Assembly: GCA_007753675.1 (NCBI GenBank)
Contig: CP036432.1
Coordinates: 6,710,975-6,760,132 of the forward strand
From: Stieleria magnilauensis
GTDB lineage: Bacteria > Planctomycetota > Planctomycetia > Pirellulales > Pirellulaceae
Length of the DNA: 49,158 nucleotides
Direction: 5' to 3'
Below, piece by piece: positions 25,764 to 35,139 of the stretch. How positions within the stretch are numbered: the stretch's first letter is position 1; each line of letters starts with the position of its first letter. The notes under the pieces are model-generated. The model did not search any database and was not told the DNA's origin. It was given only the letters and a program-made list of their open reading frames with translations. Position numbers and translations under genes: made by a program.

Positions 25764-27221
25764 ATGCAACACACCTTTTATAGAATCGCGTTTTCCGTTG
25801 GGATGCTCGCCACGTTCGCAGCCCTCGGCCATGCCGGGGATCAAGACCGTCCGAACATCGTCGTGATCCTCTGCGACGACCTGGGCTACGCCGATGTGGG
25901 CTTCAACGGCGCCACCGACATCGCGACGCCGCAGTTGGATCAGCTGGCCGCGGCCGGTACGATTTTTACATCGGCCTATGTCACGCACCCCTTCTGTGGT
26001 CCCAGTCGGATGGGGCTGATGTCGGGCCGCTATCCGCATTCGTTCGGGGCGCCGTACAACCTGCCCAACAGCGGTCTCGGTATTCAGGCCTACAACCGCG
26101 AAGGGATCGATGTCAATGAAACCCTGATCAGCACGGTGTTGCAGGACGCGGGGTACCGAACCGGCGCGATCGGTAAATGGCACATGGGGTACGAGCACCC
26201 GTTCCATCCCAACCAACGCGGGTTCGACGAGTTTTACGGGTTTCTCGGCGGAGGCCATCAGTACTTCCCGGATCGATACCGGCCGATTTACGAGCGGCAG
26301 ATTCGGGCCGGCAAGACAACAATCAATGACTACATCGCCCCGCTGGAACACAACGGCAAAACGGTCAATGAAACGGAGTACATCACCGACGGGCTGTCGC
26401 GCGAGGCGGTGCGTTTTGTCCAATCAGCGGGCGACAAAGACCAACCGTTTTTTCTGTACCTGGCCTACAACGCGCCGCACAGTCCGCTCGAAGCGAAGGT
26501 CGAGGATTTGGCGAGGTTTGCCGGTATCAAGGACAAGAAGCGGCAAACCTACGCTGCGATGGTTTACGCCGTCGACCGCGGCGTCGGTCGACTGGTACAA
26601 TCGCTGAAGGATTCCGGTGAGTTCGATGACACGTTGATCGTCTTCCTGAGCGACAACGGCGGAAAACTCGGTCTGGGCGCCGACAATGGACCCCTTCGCG
26701 AAGGCAAGGGCAGCACGCACGAGGGCGGTTATCGCGTTCCGATGTTCTTCCATTGGCCCGGAAAAGTCCCTGCCGGCGATCGTTATCACCACCCCGTTTC
26801 CGCACTCGATTTCTACCCGACGTTCGCACGCTTGGCCAAGGCGGAGATCCCGGCGACCAAGACGTTGAACGGCAAAGACATTTGGGACGACTTGCTAGCC
26901 GGTCGTAGCGCACGCCAAGGTGAGATGATTTTCGCACTCCGCCATCGCAGCGGTTACAGTGACGTAGGGGCTCGACGCGACGCCTGGAAAATCTGTCGAA
27001 CGGCCCAAACGCCCTGGAAACTGTTTAACTTGGACGATGATCTCGGAGAAACGCAGGATCTGAGTGACGCGTATCCCGAGAAAGTTGCGGCAATGGTGGA
27101 GGAGGCCGAACGCTGGAGTCGCGACCACACCACGCCTCGGTGGTTCGACGATGAGGAGGCGGAGCAACAATGGCATCAAACGGGAATGCCGAATTACAAA
27201 GCCACCTTACAAGTGAAATGA
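25764..27221 (+). CDS. Secreted sulfatase (formylglycine-dependent)
   Basis: A 485-residue sulfatase with a signal peptide (about 1-24, cut after GHA). Metal ligands D38/D39 lie in VVILCDDLGYADVG; the active-site signature is C78-G-P-S-R82, whose Cys is converted to formylglycine; GKWHMGYEHP and the late metal site LIVFLSDNGGK are also present. Length is normal. It hydrolyses sulfate esters, probably on polysaccharides; the exact sugar is not predictable by eye. ATG at 25764 is used; TTG at 25761 is directly before it. It follows the sigma/FecR pair by 72 bases on the same strand. Confidence 0.93.
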   Translation: MQHTFYRIAFSVGMLATFAALGHAGDQDRPNIVVILCDDLGYADVGFNGATDIATPQLDQLAAAGTIFTSAYVTHPFCGPSRMGLMSGRYPHSFGAPYNLPNSGLGIQAYNREGIDVNETLISTVLQDAGYRTGAIGKWHMGYEHPFHPNQRGFDEFYGFLGGGHQYFPDRYRPIYERQIRAGKTTINDYIAPLEHNGKTVNETEYITDGLSREAVRFVQSAGDKDQPFFLYLAYNAPHSPLEAKVEDLARFAGIKDKKRQTYAAMVYAVDRGVGRLVQSLKDSGEFDDTLIVFLSDNGGKLGLGADNGPLREGKGSTHEGGYRVPMFFHWPGKVPAGDRYHHPVSALDFYPTFARLAKAEIPATKTLNGKDIWDDLLAGRSARQGEMIFALRHRSGYSDVGARRDAWKICRTAQTPWKLFNLDDDLGETQDLSDAYPEKVAAMVEEAERWSRDHTTPRWFDDEEAEQQWHQTGMPNYKATLQVK

Positions 27222-27294
27222 TGCGTGATGGACCTCGCATTCGCATCGACGAAGTTGAATCCCAGTTCGCAGGAAGGCAACCGCTGAAAACCAA

Positions 27295-28905
27295 ATGAAC
27301 CGAATGATCAAACCACTTCTTACCCTCGCCTGCGTTGTGGGCCTGGCTTCCACGTGCCGCGCGGCGGACAAACCGAACGTCCTGTTTATCGCTATCGATG
27401 ATCTGCGACCGGAGCTGGGATGTTACGGATCCGAGATCGCGGTGTCGCCGAACCTGGATGCGCTGGCTAACGACGGTTTGCTGTTCAATCGGGCCTATTG
27501 CCAACAGGCGATCTGTCGGCCTTCGCGGGCGAGCCTGATGACCGGTGCTCGACCGGAGACGACCGGGTTGTTTCACAACTATGTCTCGTTGCGTGAGCTT
27601 CAGCCCGACATTGTCACGTTGCCCCAACACTTCATCGCACACGGTTATGAAACGGCCTACTGTGGAAAAATCTTTCACCAGGGCGATACCGACGAAGAGA
27701 ACTCTTGGAGTCGAAGCCCCGTCAAATGGATCAAGGGGATCGAAAAGCCGGTCGGTGGCTACGCGTTGCCGGAAAACAACAAGATCAAAAGTGACAACAT
27801 GAAGGAGATGTTGGCCAAGTACGGCGAGGCCGCACGCCGTGGTTTGGGCAGCGGACCGGCATACGAAAATGCCGACGTCCCCGATACCGCCTACGGTGAC
27901 GGCTACAACACCCGGCTCGCGATCGAGACGATGAAGCAGATGGCCAAGGCGGACAAGCCGTTCTTCCTGGGGCTCGGGTTCAAAAAACCCCACCTGAACT
28001 GGACCGCGCCCAAACGCTACTGGGATCTGTACGATCCCGACAAAATCCCGATGGCAGCCCACAGCGATGCACCCGAGGGCGGTGCCGCGATGGGGCTTCA
28101 CGCGTCCTTTGAATTGCGAACGCGTGCGGGGATCCCCAAGATCGGACCGTTGGGTCCCGAGCTGTCGCGAACACTCAAGCACGCCTACTTGGCATGCGTC
28201 AGTTACGTCGACGCCCAAGTCGGTTTGATGGTTCGTGCCCTGGAAGATGCCGGGGTTCGCGACAACACGATCATCATCGTCTGGGGCGACCACGGTTGGC
28301 ATCTCGGAGACCTCGGCGTCTGGGGCAAAGCGACCAACTACGAAATTGCCACCCGCGTGCCGTTGATGATTTGGACGCCGGGCATGAAGTCGCGGGGCAA
28401 GCCGACCGATGCGTTGGTCGAGTTAGTCGACATGTACCCGACCCTTTGCGAACTGGCCGGATTGCCGATCCCCGATCACGTCGAAGGCCACAGTTTTGTC
28501 CCCTTGTTGGATGATCCCGACCGGGCCTGGAAAAAGGCTGCGTTCAGTCAGTATCCCAACCCGGCGCTCCGCGAGTGGGCCGCCAACCCGCTGTCGCAAG
28601 GAATGCGTGAGACATGGTTCGGACCGCTGATCCGAGAAGTCGAAAGCCGGATCATCGAGCAGATGGGTGACACGTGGGACCGTGAGCTGTTTGAACAACA
28701 TTTGATGGGGTACACGATGCGGACCGACCGCTATCGGCTGGTCGTGTGGCGCGATCATCGCAATCCCCAAGCCGATCCCGTGTTCGTCGAGTTGTTCGAT
28801 CACCAAAGCGACCCCGGCGAAACCAAGAACGTTGCCCTCGATAACCCAAACGTCGTCGCCAGACTGACCCAACAACTCGACGCCGGTTGGAAAGCCGCGC
28901 TGTAG
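27295..28905 (+). CDS. Secreted sulfatase, iduronate-2-sulfatase-like
   Basis: A 536-residue sulfatase with a signal peptide ending near CRAA (residue 24). NVLFIAIDDLRPELGCYG and YCQQAICRPSRASLMTGARP, with C74-R-P-S-R78, are typical of the iduronate-2-sulfatase-like group, as are KPFFLGLGFKKPHLNW and WGDHGWHLGDLGVWGK near the metal site. It probably removes sulfate from an acidic or fucose-type polysaccharide; the specificity is inferred from resemblance only. It differs clearly from the preceding sulfatase, so the two would act on different linkages. It is 73 bases downstream of that gene. Confidence 0.93.
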   Translation: MNRMIKPLLTLACVVGLASTCRAADKPNVLFIAIDDLRPELGCYGSEIAVSPNLDALANDGLLFNRAYCQQAICRPSRASLMTGARPETTGLFHNYVSLRELQPDIVTLPQHFIAHGYETAYCGKIFHQGDTDEENSWSRSPVKWIKGIEKPVGGYALPENNKIKSDNMKEMLAKYGEAARRGLGSGPAYENADVPDTAYGDGYNTRLAIETMKQMAKADKPFFLGLGFKKPHLNWTAPKRYWDLYDPDKIPMAAHSDAPEGGAAMGLHASFELRTRAGIPKIGPLGPELSRTLKHAYLACVSYVDAQVGLMVRALEDAGVRDNTIIIVWGDHGWHLGDLGVWGKATNYEIATRVPLMIWTPGMKSRGKPTDALVELVDMYPTLCELAGLPIPDHVEGHSFVPLLDDPDRAWKKAAFSQYPNPALREWAANPLSQGMRETWFGPLIREVESRIIEQMGDTWDRELFEQHLMGYTMRTDRYRLVVWRDHRNPQADPVFVELFDHQSDPGETKNVALDNPNVVARLTQQLDAGWKAAL

Positions 28906-28979
28906 TTGAGCGACACAGACCAAGATTGGATATGATCCAAGAACCCTCCATGCCAATGTCAAATTGGAAGCCATCCATC

Positions 28980-31784
28980 ATGATTCGACGATTTCTGCTC
29001 CTGTTTTGCCTGTTGGCACCGCAAAGGTTGCCTGCCGAAGAGATCGATTTCGAGGAACAGATCCTGCCGATTCTCGAAGAACGTTGCTTGTATTGCCACG
29101 GCGAAGACGAGCAAGAATCGGGGCTACGGCTAGATTTGCGTGCCCGCATGCTTCGCGGCGGCGATTCAGGCTTGGCGGCCGTCGTGCCCGGCAAGCCCGA
29201 AAAGAGCTACCTGATCGAAGTGATCAACCATGTCGATGAAGACATGGCGATGCCGCCGGATGATGACAAGCTGCCGGATGAAGAAATTGATTTGCTGACG
29301 CGTTGGATCAAAGCGGGCGCCGTCGTACCCGGACAAATGGACGACGTGGTCAACGAAGAAATCGATCACTGGGCGTTCAAACCCGTCGTCCGACCCGAGA
29401 TCCCCCAAAGTGGCGTAAGCTTCCAGCTTGCGAATCGGCCACAAGGTGGCGGAAGCAACCAGCTTGCGATGCAGCCCACCGTCATCGATGCCTTTTTGCT
29501 GAGGAAACTGGGCGAACAGGGACTCTCGTACTCACCGCCGGCCGATCCCCGTTCGCTGATCCGACGCGTCTCGATCGTGTTGACGGGGATCGCCCCGACG
29601 CCGGAACAGACCGATGAATTCATCGAGGCGTTTGCGATCGATTCCGAGCAGGCATATTCAAAGCTGGTTGATCGGTTGCTGCAATCACCGCATTTCGGTG
29701 AACGTTGGGCCCAGCATTGGCTGGACGTGATTCGATGGGCGGAAACAAATGGATCCGAAGCCAATTTGTATCGGAAGAACGCGTGGATCTATCGCGATTA
29801 CGTGGTCCGCTCGTTCAATGAAGACACGCCCTACAACGAGTTTGTGCAGGAACAGATTGCCGGCGATTCGATGGGTGCCGGCGAAGCGACCGGTTTTCTG
29901 GTCGCCGGACCTCACGTACCCGCGGCGACGGTGGGTCGCGAACCGACGGCGATTCGCCAAGCCCGCGCCGATCGGATGGACGAGATCATGCAAACCGTCG
30001 GTGCCTCGGTGATGGGCGTCACGATCGGATGCGCGCGGTGTCACAATCACAAGTTCGATCCGATCACGATCAAAGATTACTACTCAATGACGGGCGTATT
30101 CCAAGACGTCGAATTCGGCAGTCGCCATCCCGAATTCGCGCCCGATCATCCGCGTCGCAAACGCGGCGAAGAGATCTGGAAAGAGATCGCCAAACAACGC
30201 GCGGTGCTGCGCCCGATCGGCGGTTGGGAAGAGGATTGGGGGGCGTTTCGTGAAATGCACTTCAAACCCGTCACGACCAAAGCAATCCGTGTCCGGTTCA
30301 AGATGGGCAACGTCGGCTTGGACGAATTGGAAGTGTTCGGTCCCGACAACTATGGCGAAAACCTTGCCCACAAACGCCGCGGCACCAAGGTTACCGGATT
30401 CCCCGAAGACGGATTCGAAGGCCGCAATCCGATTCGACGCGTCAATGATGGCGAATATGGCACGATGACATGGCGGGCAAAGAAGGACAAGGATTCCGAC
30501 GAGCAGCCCTACGTGCAGTTCGATTTTGAACAGCCAGAAAAGATCAGTCGGCTTCGTTTGAGCAGCAATCGCGAGTATTTCTACGACACCGATTATCTGG
30601 ACAAGAAACCGTACCTGCCGCGTTACGAGTACGATGTCGATGTGCTCCAAAGTGACGGGACCTGGCAGCCTTGGGTTGGGACTTGGTTCGTCAACACTCA
30701 GTTGGACAAAGAGCATCCCGAACGCAAAGCGGCGCTCGAGGAGATTCAGAATCAAATCGAAACCTTGGCCGAAGAAGGGCCGCGTCCGAGCTTTGTCGGC
30801 CGATTCGTCCGCCCCGATGTGACCCGCGTGCTGCTTCGTGGCAGCCCGGAGAACCCGCGTGATGAAGTCGACCCGGCGGGACCGGCCATCTTTGATGGCG
30901 ACTTGGGGCTGACACAGGATGCACCCGGCCCCAAACGGCGGGCCGAGTTCGCCAAATGGATCAGCAGCGAAGAAAACCCGTTGACCGCACGCGTGATGGT
31001 CAACCGGCTCTGGCACCACATTTTCGGCAGCGGCATTGTTCCAACGACCAGCGACTTCGGCAAAGCGGGCGCCGCGCCGACGCATCCGGAACTGTTGGAT
31101 TGGTTGGCCGCGGAGTTTGTTCAGCCGACGGTCTCGGGTAACGAAGCGTGGTCCACCAAATCGATGATCCGCCAAATGGTGATGTCGGCGGCCTTCCGTC
31201 AGTCCAGTGCGCCGCGGCCAGAGGGCATCGCCAAGGACGCCGGTTCGGCGCTGTTGTGGCGTTTTCCGCCCAAGCGCGTGGAGGCGGAAGTGATTCGCGA
31301 TTCGATCCTGCAGGCGTCGGGATCACTGGACCGAACCATCGGCGGTCGCAGCTACCGAATTCACAACGAAAAGAAAACCTACGCCCAGTGGGAAGTCGTC
31401 AAGAATTACGGTCCGGAAACGTGGCGCCGCATGCTGTACCAAGAACGCATGCGTCGTGTCGACGACCAGATGTTCACGGCATTCGACTTTCCCGATTGCG
31501 GTCAGGTGCGTGCCAAGCGTCCCGTCTCGACGACTCCCTTGCAAGCGTTGAACTTGATGAACAGCGACTTTGTGATCCACCAATCCGAGTTGATTGCTGA
31601 GCGTGCGAAGAAAGAATCGGGTGGAGAGTTGAAAGCGGCGATCGTCCGCTCCTTTGAACTGTTGTTGTCACGCCAGCCCGAGACCGACGAACTGGATTCT
31701 TGTTTGGAACTTGCCCGGCAAACGAGCTTGTCGCTCGTCTGCCGAACGTTATTGAACACCAACGAATTTGCGTTTTTACCATGA
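28980..31784 (+). CDS. PSD1 planctomycete cytochrome with discoidin-like insert
   Basis: A 934-residue secreted protein of PSCyt1-PSCyt2(DUF1549)-DUF1553 layout. A signal peptide (MIRRFLLLFCLLAP) sets the start at 28980, though ATG codons at 28932 and 28950 are possible. Heme motifs are CLYCH (36-40) and CARCH (351-355). Between the second domain and DUF1553, about 425-570, lies an F5/8-type-C (discoidin-like) segment: TTKAIRVRFKMGNVGLDELEVFG, NLAHKRRGTKVTG, QPYVQFDFEQPEKISRLRLS. Residues 144-165 are encoded by a dispersed repeat inserted in frame. The DUF1501 gene starts in an ATGA overlap with its stop. Oxidative chemistry at a bound glycan is inferred, not shown. Confidence 0.9.
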   Translation: MIRRFLLLFCLLAPQRLPAEEIDFEEQILPILEERCLYCHGEDEQESGLRLDLRARMLRGGDSGLAAVVPGKPEKSYLIEVINHVDEDMAMPPDDDKLPDEEIDLLTRWIKAGAVVPGQMDDVVNEEIDHWAFKPVVRPEIPQSGVSFQLANRPQGGGSNQLAMQPTVIDAFLLRKLGEQGLSYSPPADPRSLIRRVSIVLTGIAPTPEQTDEFIEAFAIDSEQAYSKLVDRLLQSPHFGERWAQHWLDVIRWAETNGSEANLYRKNAWIYRDYVVRSFNEDTPYNEFVQEQIAGDSMGAGEATGFLVAGPHVPAATVGREPTAIRQARADRMDEIMQTVGASVMGVTIGCARCHNHKFDPITIKDYYSMTGVFQDVEFGSRHPEFAPDHPRRKRGEEIWKEIAKQRAVLRPIGGWEEDWGAFREMHFKPVTTKAIRVRFKMGNVGLDELEVFGPDNYGENLAHKRRGTKVTGFPEDGFEGRNPIRRVNDGEYGTMTWRAKKDKDSDEQPYVQFDFEQPEKISRLRLSSNREYFYDTDYLDKKPYLPRYEYDVDVLQSDGTWQPWVGTWFVNTQLDKEHPERKAALEEIQNQIETLAEEGPRPSFVGRFVRPDVTRVLLRGSPENPRDEVDPAGPAIFDGDLGLTQDAPGPKRRAEFAKWISSEENPLTARVMVNRLWHHIFGSGIVPTTSDFGKAGAAPTHPELLDWLAAEFVQPTVSGNEAWSTKSMIRQMVMSAAFRQSSAPRPEGIAKDAGSALLWRFPPKRVEAEVIRDSILQASGSLDRTIGGRSYRIHNEKKTYAQWEVVKNYGPETWRRMLYQERMRRVDDQMFTAFDFPDCGQVRAKRPVSTTPLQALNLMNSDFVIHQSELIAERAKKESGGELKAAIVRSFELLLSRQPETDELDSCLELARQTSLSLVCRTLLNTNEFAFLP
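29409..29469. repeat. GTGGCGTAAGCTT repeat inserted in frame in the cytochrome gene
   Basis: AGTGGCGTAAGCTTCCAGCT followed by TGCG (29409-29432), then a second diverged half (GGTGGCGGAAGCAACCAGCTTGCG, from 29445), match the repeat at 20312 and 42206. The frame reads SGVSFQLANRPQGGGSNQLA, which avoids the TAA present in another frame. It lies at the joint between the PSCyt1 and PSCyt2 domains. Confidence 0.85.
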
Positions 31785-33283
31785 CCAATCCCGAAAAACT
31801 TTCGCCCCTGGGCAGACGTTTGCTTGATCGCCGCGGGTTCCTACACACCGCCGGTTTGTCCACCAGCGCGTTGGCGCTGGCCAGCTTGCTCGACGCTGAC
31901 GGATTGTTGGCCGCCGATGTGAAAACGGTCAGCGGAAAGACGCCGATTCGGCCTGCCATCGATCCGAGTCAGCCGTATGCCCCGCGTCCGGGACACTTCG
32001 ACATGCCTGCCAAACAGGTGTTGGTGATCTATTGCCCCGGCGCGGTCAGCCATGTCGACACGTTTGATTACAAACCGGCGCTCTGGGAGCTGCACGGGCA
32101 GAAGCCGCCGGGGATCCCCGAAGTGACCTTTGAAGGCCCGACCGGGAACATCGCCAAGCCGTTTTGGGAGTTCAAACCCCGCGGCGAAACGGGCAAGATG
32201 GTTTCCGATCTGCTGCCGCATCTCGCCCAGCACGTCGACGATTTCGCGTTCATCCACTCGCTGACAACCGACACGAGTGCGCACCCCCAGGGCGAGAACT
32301 TCATGAACACCGGTTTCACGATGGAAGGGTTTCCGTCGTTCGGAGCCTGGGTCACGTATGCACTGGGGACGGAAAACCAAGAGCTGCCGGCTTTCGTCGC
32401 CATCAATGATCCACGTGGGTTGGCGCGAAGTGGCAAGAACAATTTCGGCAACGGGTTTTTGCCTGCCGCGTTCCAAGGCACCGATTTCAGCGCCGCGGCG
32501 CCGCCGAACAATCTGCGCCGCCCCGACGTGCTTTCGGCCCAAGAAGATCGTCTCAGCGTCGACCTGTTGGCCCGGCTCAATGCGAAACACTTGGAACAAT
32601 TCCCCGGCGACGCCGATCTGGCCGGGCGGATCGCCAGTTATGAACTGGCCGGGAAAATGCAGACCACCGTCCCGGACGTGATGGACATCTCCGGCGAAAC
32701 CGCCGAGACCTTGAAAGCGTACGGCGTCGAAGGCGGCAGCGAGTTGCGTGGCCAGTATGCACGCAACTGTATTCTCGCTCGACGGTTGCTCGAAAAGGGT
32801 GTCCGCGTCGTGCAATTGTTCAACGGAAGCGATCCGGCCGGCGGCAACGGTATCACCAACTGGGATTCGCACGCCAATATTCTGGAAACGCACGCGATGC
32901 AGGCGGAGATCATGGATCAGCCGACCGCGGCGTTGTTCGCGGATCTGAAGCAGCGTGGGATGTTGGAGAACACCTTGGTCGTGTGGGCGACCGAGTTCGG
33001 ACGGATGCCGTTCTTGCAGGGCAACGGAACCGGCCGCGATCACAACCCCGACGCGTTCACCTGTTTCCTGGCCGGTGCCGGTGTCAAGAAAGGGATCAGC
33101 TATGGTGAAAGCGATGAGTTCGGGTTCAAGGCGGCCGCCAACACGACCAGCGTCTACGACTTCAACGCAACGCTGTTGCATCTGATGGGGCTCGACCACG
33201 AGCGTTTGACGTTCTACCACAACGGGCTGGAAAGACGGTTGACCAACGTTCACGGACACGTGGTCAAGGACGTGCTGGCATAA
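31781..33283 (+). CDS. DUF1501 domain protein (twin-arginine exported)
   Basis: A 500-residue DUF1501 protein. LLDRRGFLHTAGLSTSALAL near residue 15 is a twin-arginine signal. Family segments: VIYCPGAVSHVDTFDYKP, GNFMNTG-type and GFPSFGAWVTYALGTE regions, WDSHANILETH, VVWATEFGRMPF, GRDHNPDAFTCF and YHNGLERRLTNVHGHV at the end. ATG at 31781 overlaps the upstream cytochrome stop (ATGA), so translation is coupled. It is clearly related to the DUF1501 protein at 2324 but with its own loops. It is the last gene of the sigma-to-DUF1501 series; its enzymatic role is unknown. Confidence 0.92.
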   Translation: MTNPEKLSPLGRRLLDRRGFLHTAGLSTSALALASLLDADGLLAADVKTVSGKTPIRPAIDPSQPYAPRPGHFDMPAKQVLVIYCPGAVSHVDTFDYKPALWELHGQKPPGIPEVTFEGPTGNIAKPFWEFKPRGETGKMVSDLLPHLAQHVDDFAFIHSLTTDTSAHPQGENFMNTGFTMEGFPSFGAWVTYALGTENQELPAFVAINDPRGLARSGKNNFGNGFLPAAFQGTDFSAAAPPNNLRRPDVLSAQEDRLSVDLLARLNAKHLEQFPGDADLAGRIASYELAGKMQTTVPDVMDISGETAETLKAYGVEGGSELRGQYARNCILARRLLEKGVRVVQLFNGSDPAGGNGITNWDSHANILETHAMQAEIMDQPTAALFADLKQRGMLENTLVVWATEFGRMPFLQGNGTGRDHNPDAFTCFLAGAGVKKGISYGESDEFGFKAAANTTSVYDFNATLLHLMGLDHERLTFYHNGLERRLTNVHGHVVKDVLA

Positions 33284-33529
33284 CGGGGACGGTTGTTGAT
33301 ACCGGACGGCGTGGTTCGACGAAGCGATGGTGCATGACCTGTTCCTGGTTTCCACAGGTGCCGTGCCGTGACAGCATTTTTCGTCTCTGGCGGGATGTCT
33401 TCTTGGCCTGGTCAGCGCCAAACGCACGGTACGATTATTGCAGCGCGTTATCGCCGCGGCCGGTCGGGTGCCAACTTGGCTGTTGCACGTCGCAGATTTC
33501 TGGCACGCACGAGTCGTGGGACATTCAAC

Positions 33530-34021
33530 ATGAACGTTTTGCGGTGGAGTGTGATCGGCCTTTCGCTGCTCGTCGCTTCTTCGGTGACGCGGGCGGACGA
33601 CGTCGTTGTGATCGGCCCCGACGCGGGTGAGCAAACGGCTGCGGATCGCTCAGCCGCCACTCTCGGCGCGGTGGAAGGCGGCGGGTTTGTCGAACCGAAA
33701 CCCGGCCAGGGATCGGGTAATCCGATTGTCGGCGGTTGGTATTTAGGCGTCTATGGCAGCTACAGTGCGAACGGGTTGTTGTTGACCCAGGTCTATCCGG
33801 GGACGGCGGCGGCCAGAGTCGGATTGGAAGTGGGCGACCGGATCCTCGCCGTCAATGGACATCCGATTGGAATAGGAACCCATCGGACGCTGCGGATCGA
33901 CACGGCGCTCGAGCGCTACGCCAATCGTTTCGGTTGGGTGCGTTTGCTGGTCAAAGACAAACGCAGCGGGCGGTTGATCAACGTCGACGTCAAACTCAGC
34001 CGGGGAACGGTTCACTTTTGA
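33530..34021 (+). CDS. Secreted PDZ-domain protein
   Basis: A 163-residue protein. The start at 33530 opens a signal peptide (MNVLRWSVIGLSLLVASSVTRA). Residues of about 70-160 form a PDZ domain: LGVYGSYSANGLLLTQVYPG, AAARVGLEVGDRILAVNGHPIG, then a closing strand RLLVKDKRSGRLINVDVKL. PDZ domains bind peptide C-termini; there is no protease or other catalytic domain, so it is probably an adaptor outside the cytoplasm. No operon partner is evident: 246 bases separate it from the DUF1501 gene. Confidence 0.85.
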   Translation: MNVLRWSVIGLSLLVASSVTRADDVVVIGPDAGEQTAADRSAATLGAVEGGGFVEPKPGQGSGNPIVGGWYLGVYGSYSANGLLLTQVYPGTAAARVGLEVGDRILAVNGHPIGIGTHRTLRIDTALERYANRFGWVRLLVKDKRSGRLINVDVKLSRGTVHF

Positions 34022-34122
34022 TCAGGCCGTCGTTCAAGGGCTGAGTCGACAAACGCTGGCGACGGCGTGGGGGTGTTTCAGAAAATCGACGTTTTCTTAG
34101 CAACTCGACGCGGCATGGTGCG

Positions 34123-34941
34123 ATGACGGAACCGTTGGTCGAACTCCGCTACCCTGCTTCAGGTCCAGTGATGTTTCAGCGCGATGGCACGATTACCGCG
34201 AGATCCAACTATCGTCCGCCAAACTGGAAGGAGTGGCCGAGGGCGGGCGTCTACCATCACCTGATTCCTTACCAGGTGTTACGGGACCTCTGGAATCGTA
34301 TGACGCAGATCGGCATGACGGATCACCGAAACCTGTATCTGCAACAGGTGGCCCAGGCGTCTCCTGCTGGAAACCCCATGCCGATCGGCGAGTTTTTAGA
34401 TGCGTCTAGCAAAAACCTTGCCAACGAAAATCGATTTGATTTTCTAGAGATTGCTGTGGTCTGGCAGGCGTACAACATGGCGGTGGGACCGAAGCATCGG
34501 CCGGCCTTGCCCGATCCTCCGCAAGGCGAATTCGACCACGTCTCGGTGATCCCGGTACACGTCCAACGCGTTTATCGTCTGCGTGAGGTCAGCCGACAGA
34601 TGAGCGATTTCCTTGCCGCCAGTGAGGGTGGAAAGGTGACGCCTCGTGCGGATCAACGGCTCGGCGACACCATCGAAGGACTCGGTGACATGACCCATTA
34701 CGGAATCATCACGCCTCAAGATGTCAATTGGTACGGCTTACCGCGTCGGATGTGGATTCAAATGTCCGCCAACGACCGGCAAACCTTTGATCAGTACATG
34801 AATCAATCGGGGATTGCCACGCTGGACAAAGAGGATTCGGAGCGACAAGAGACCCAACAATACGCGCAGGCGGCACTAGAGTCCTTGGTTCGAGATGGGC
34901 AAATCGTTCCGCCCCCCGGTTTCACCGACTCGGAAAGCTGA
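34123..34941 (+). CDS. Unknown protein with HHLIP motif, possible His-Me finger nuclease
   Basis: A 272-residue soluble protein without signal peptide or membrane segment. Residues 41-58 (AGVYHHLIPYQVLRDLWN) carry a His-His-x-Ile-Pro motif like that which opens HNH/Endo VII-type (His-Me finger) domains in polymorphic toxins. A helix ending WQAYNMAVGPKHRPALPDP follows about 65 residues later and could supply the second-strand Asn and helix. The last third is helical and charged. No metal site can be proven by eye, so nuclease activity is a suggestion only. No toxin N-terminal domain and no clear immunity gene lie beside it. The neighbours are a PDZ protein and the channel fusion; 198 bases separate it from the latter. 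Confidence 0.5.
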   Translation: MTEPLVELRYPASGPVMFQRDGTITARSNYRPPNWKEWPRAGVYHHLIPYQVLRDLWNRMTQIGMTDHRNLYLQQVAQASPAGNPMPIGEFLDASSKNLANENRFDFLEIAVVWQAYNMAVGPKHRPALPDPPQGEFDHVSVIPVHVQRVYRLREVSRQMSDFLAASEGGKVTPRADQRLGDTIEGLGDMTHYGIITPQDVNWYGLPRRMWIQMSANDRQTFDQYMNQSGIATLDKEDSERQETQQYAQAALESLVRDGQIVPPPGFTDSES

Positions 34942-35139
34942 CTCGAAACACTGACTCGCCCCGCTTTTCATCCCGGCGGCCCTCTCGAGCATCCAATGGG
35001 TCGGTGGCATGGGATACAATGGGGCTTTGGTGAATCCGTCCACACCAACAACTTCCCCGGTTGTGATCCCCCTGGACCGGACGTGCACACGGCTGCCAGT
35101 GATCGGGCATGCTTCGAGGCGGTCGGTCGACCAAAACGC

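Noticed and set aside
31841..33634. 597-codon minus-strand frame
   Set aside because: Antisense shadow of the DUF1501 and PDZ genes; no recognisable motif.
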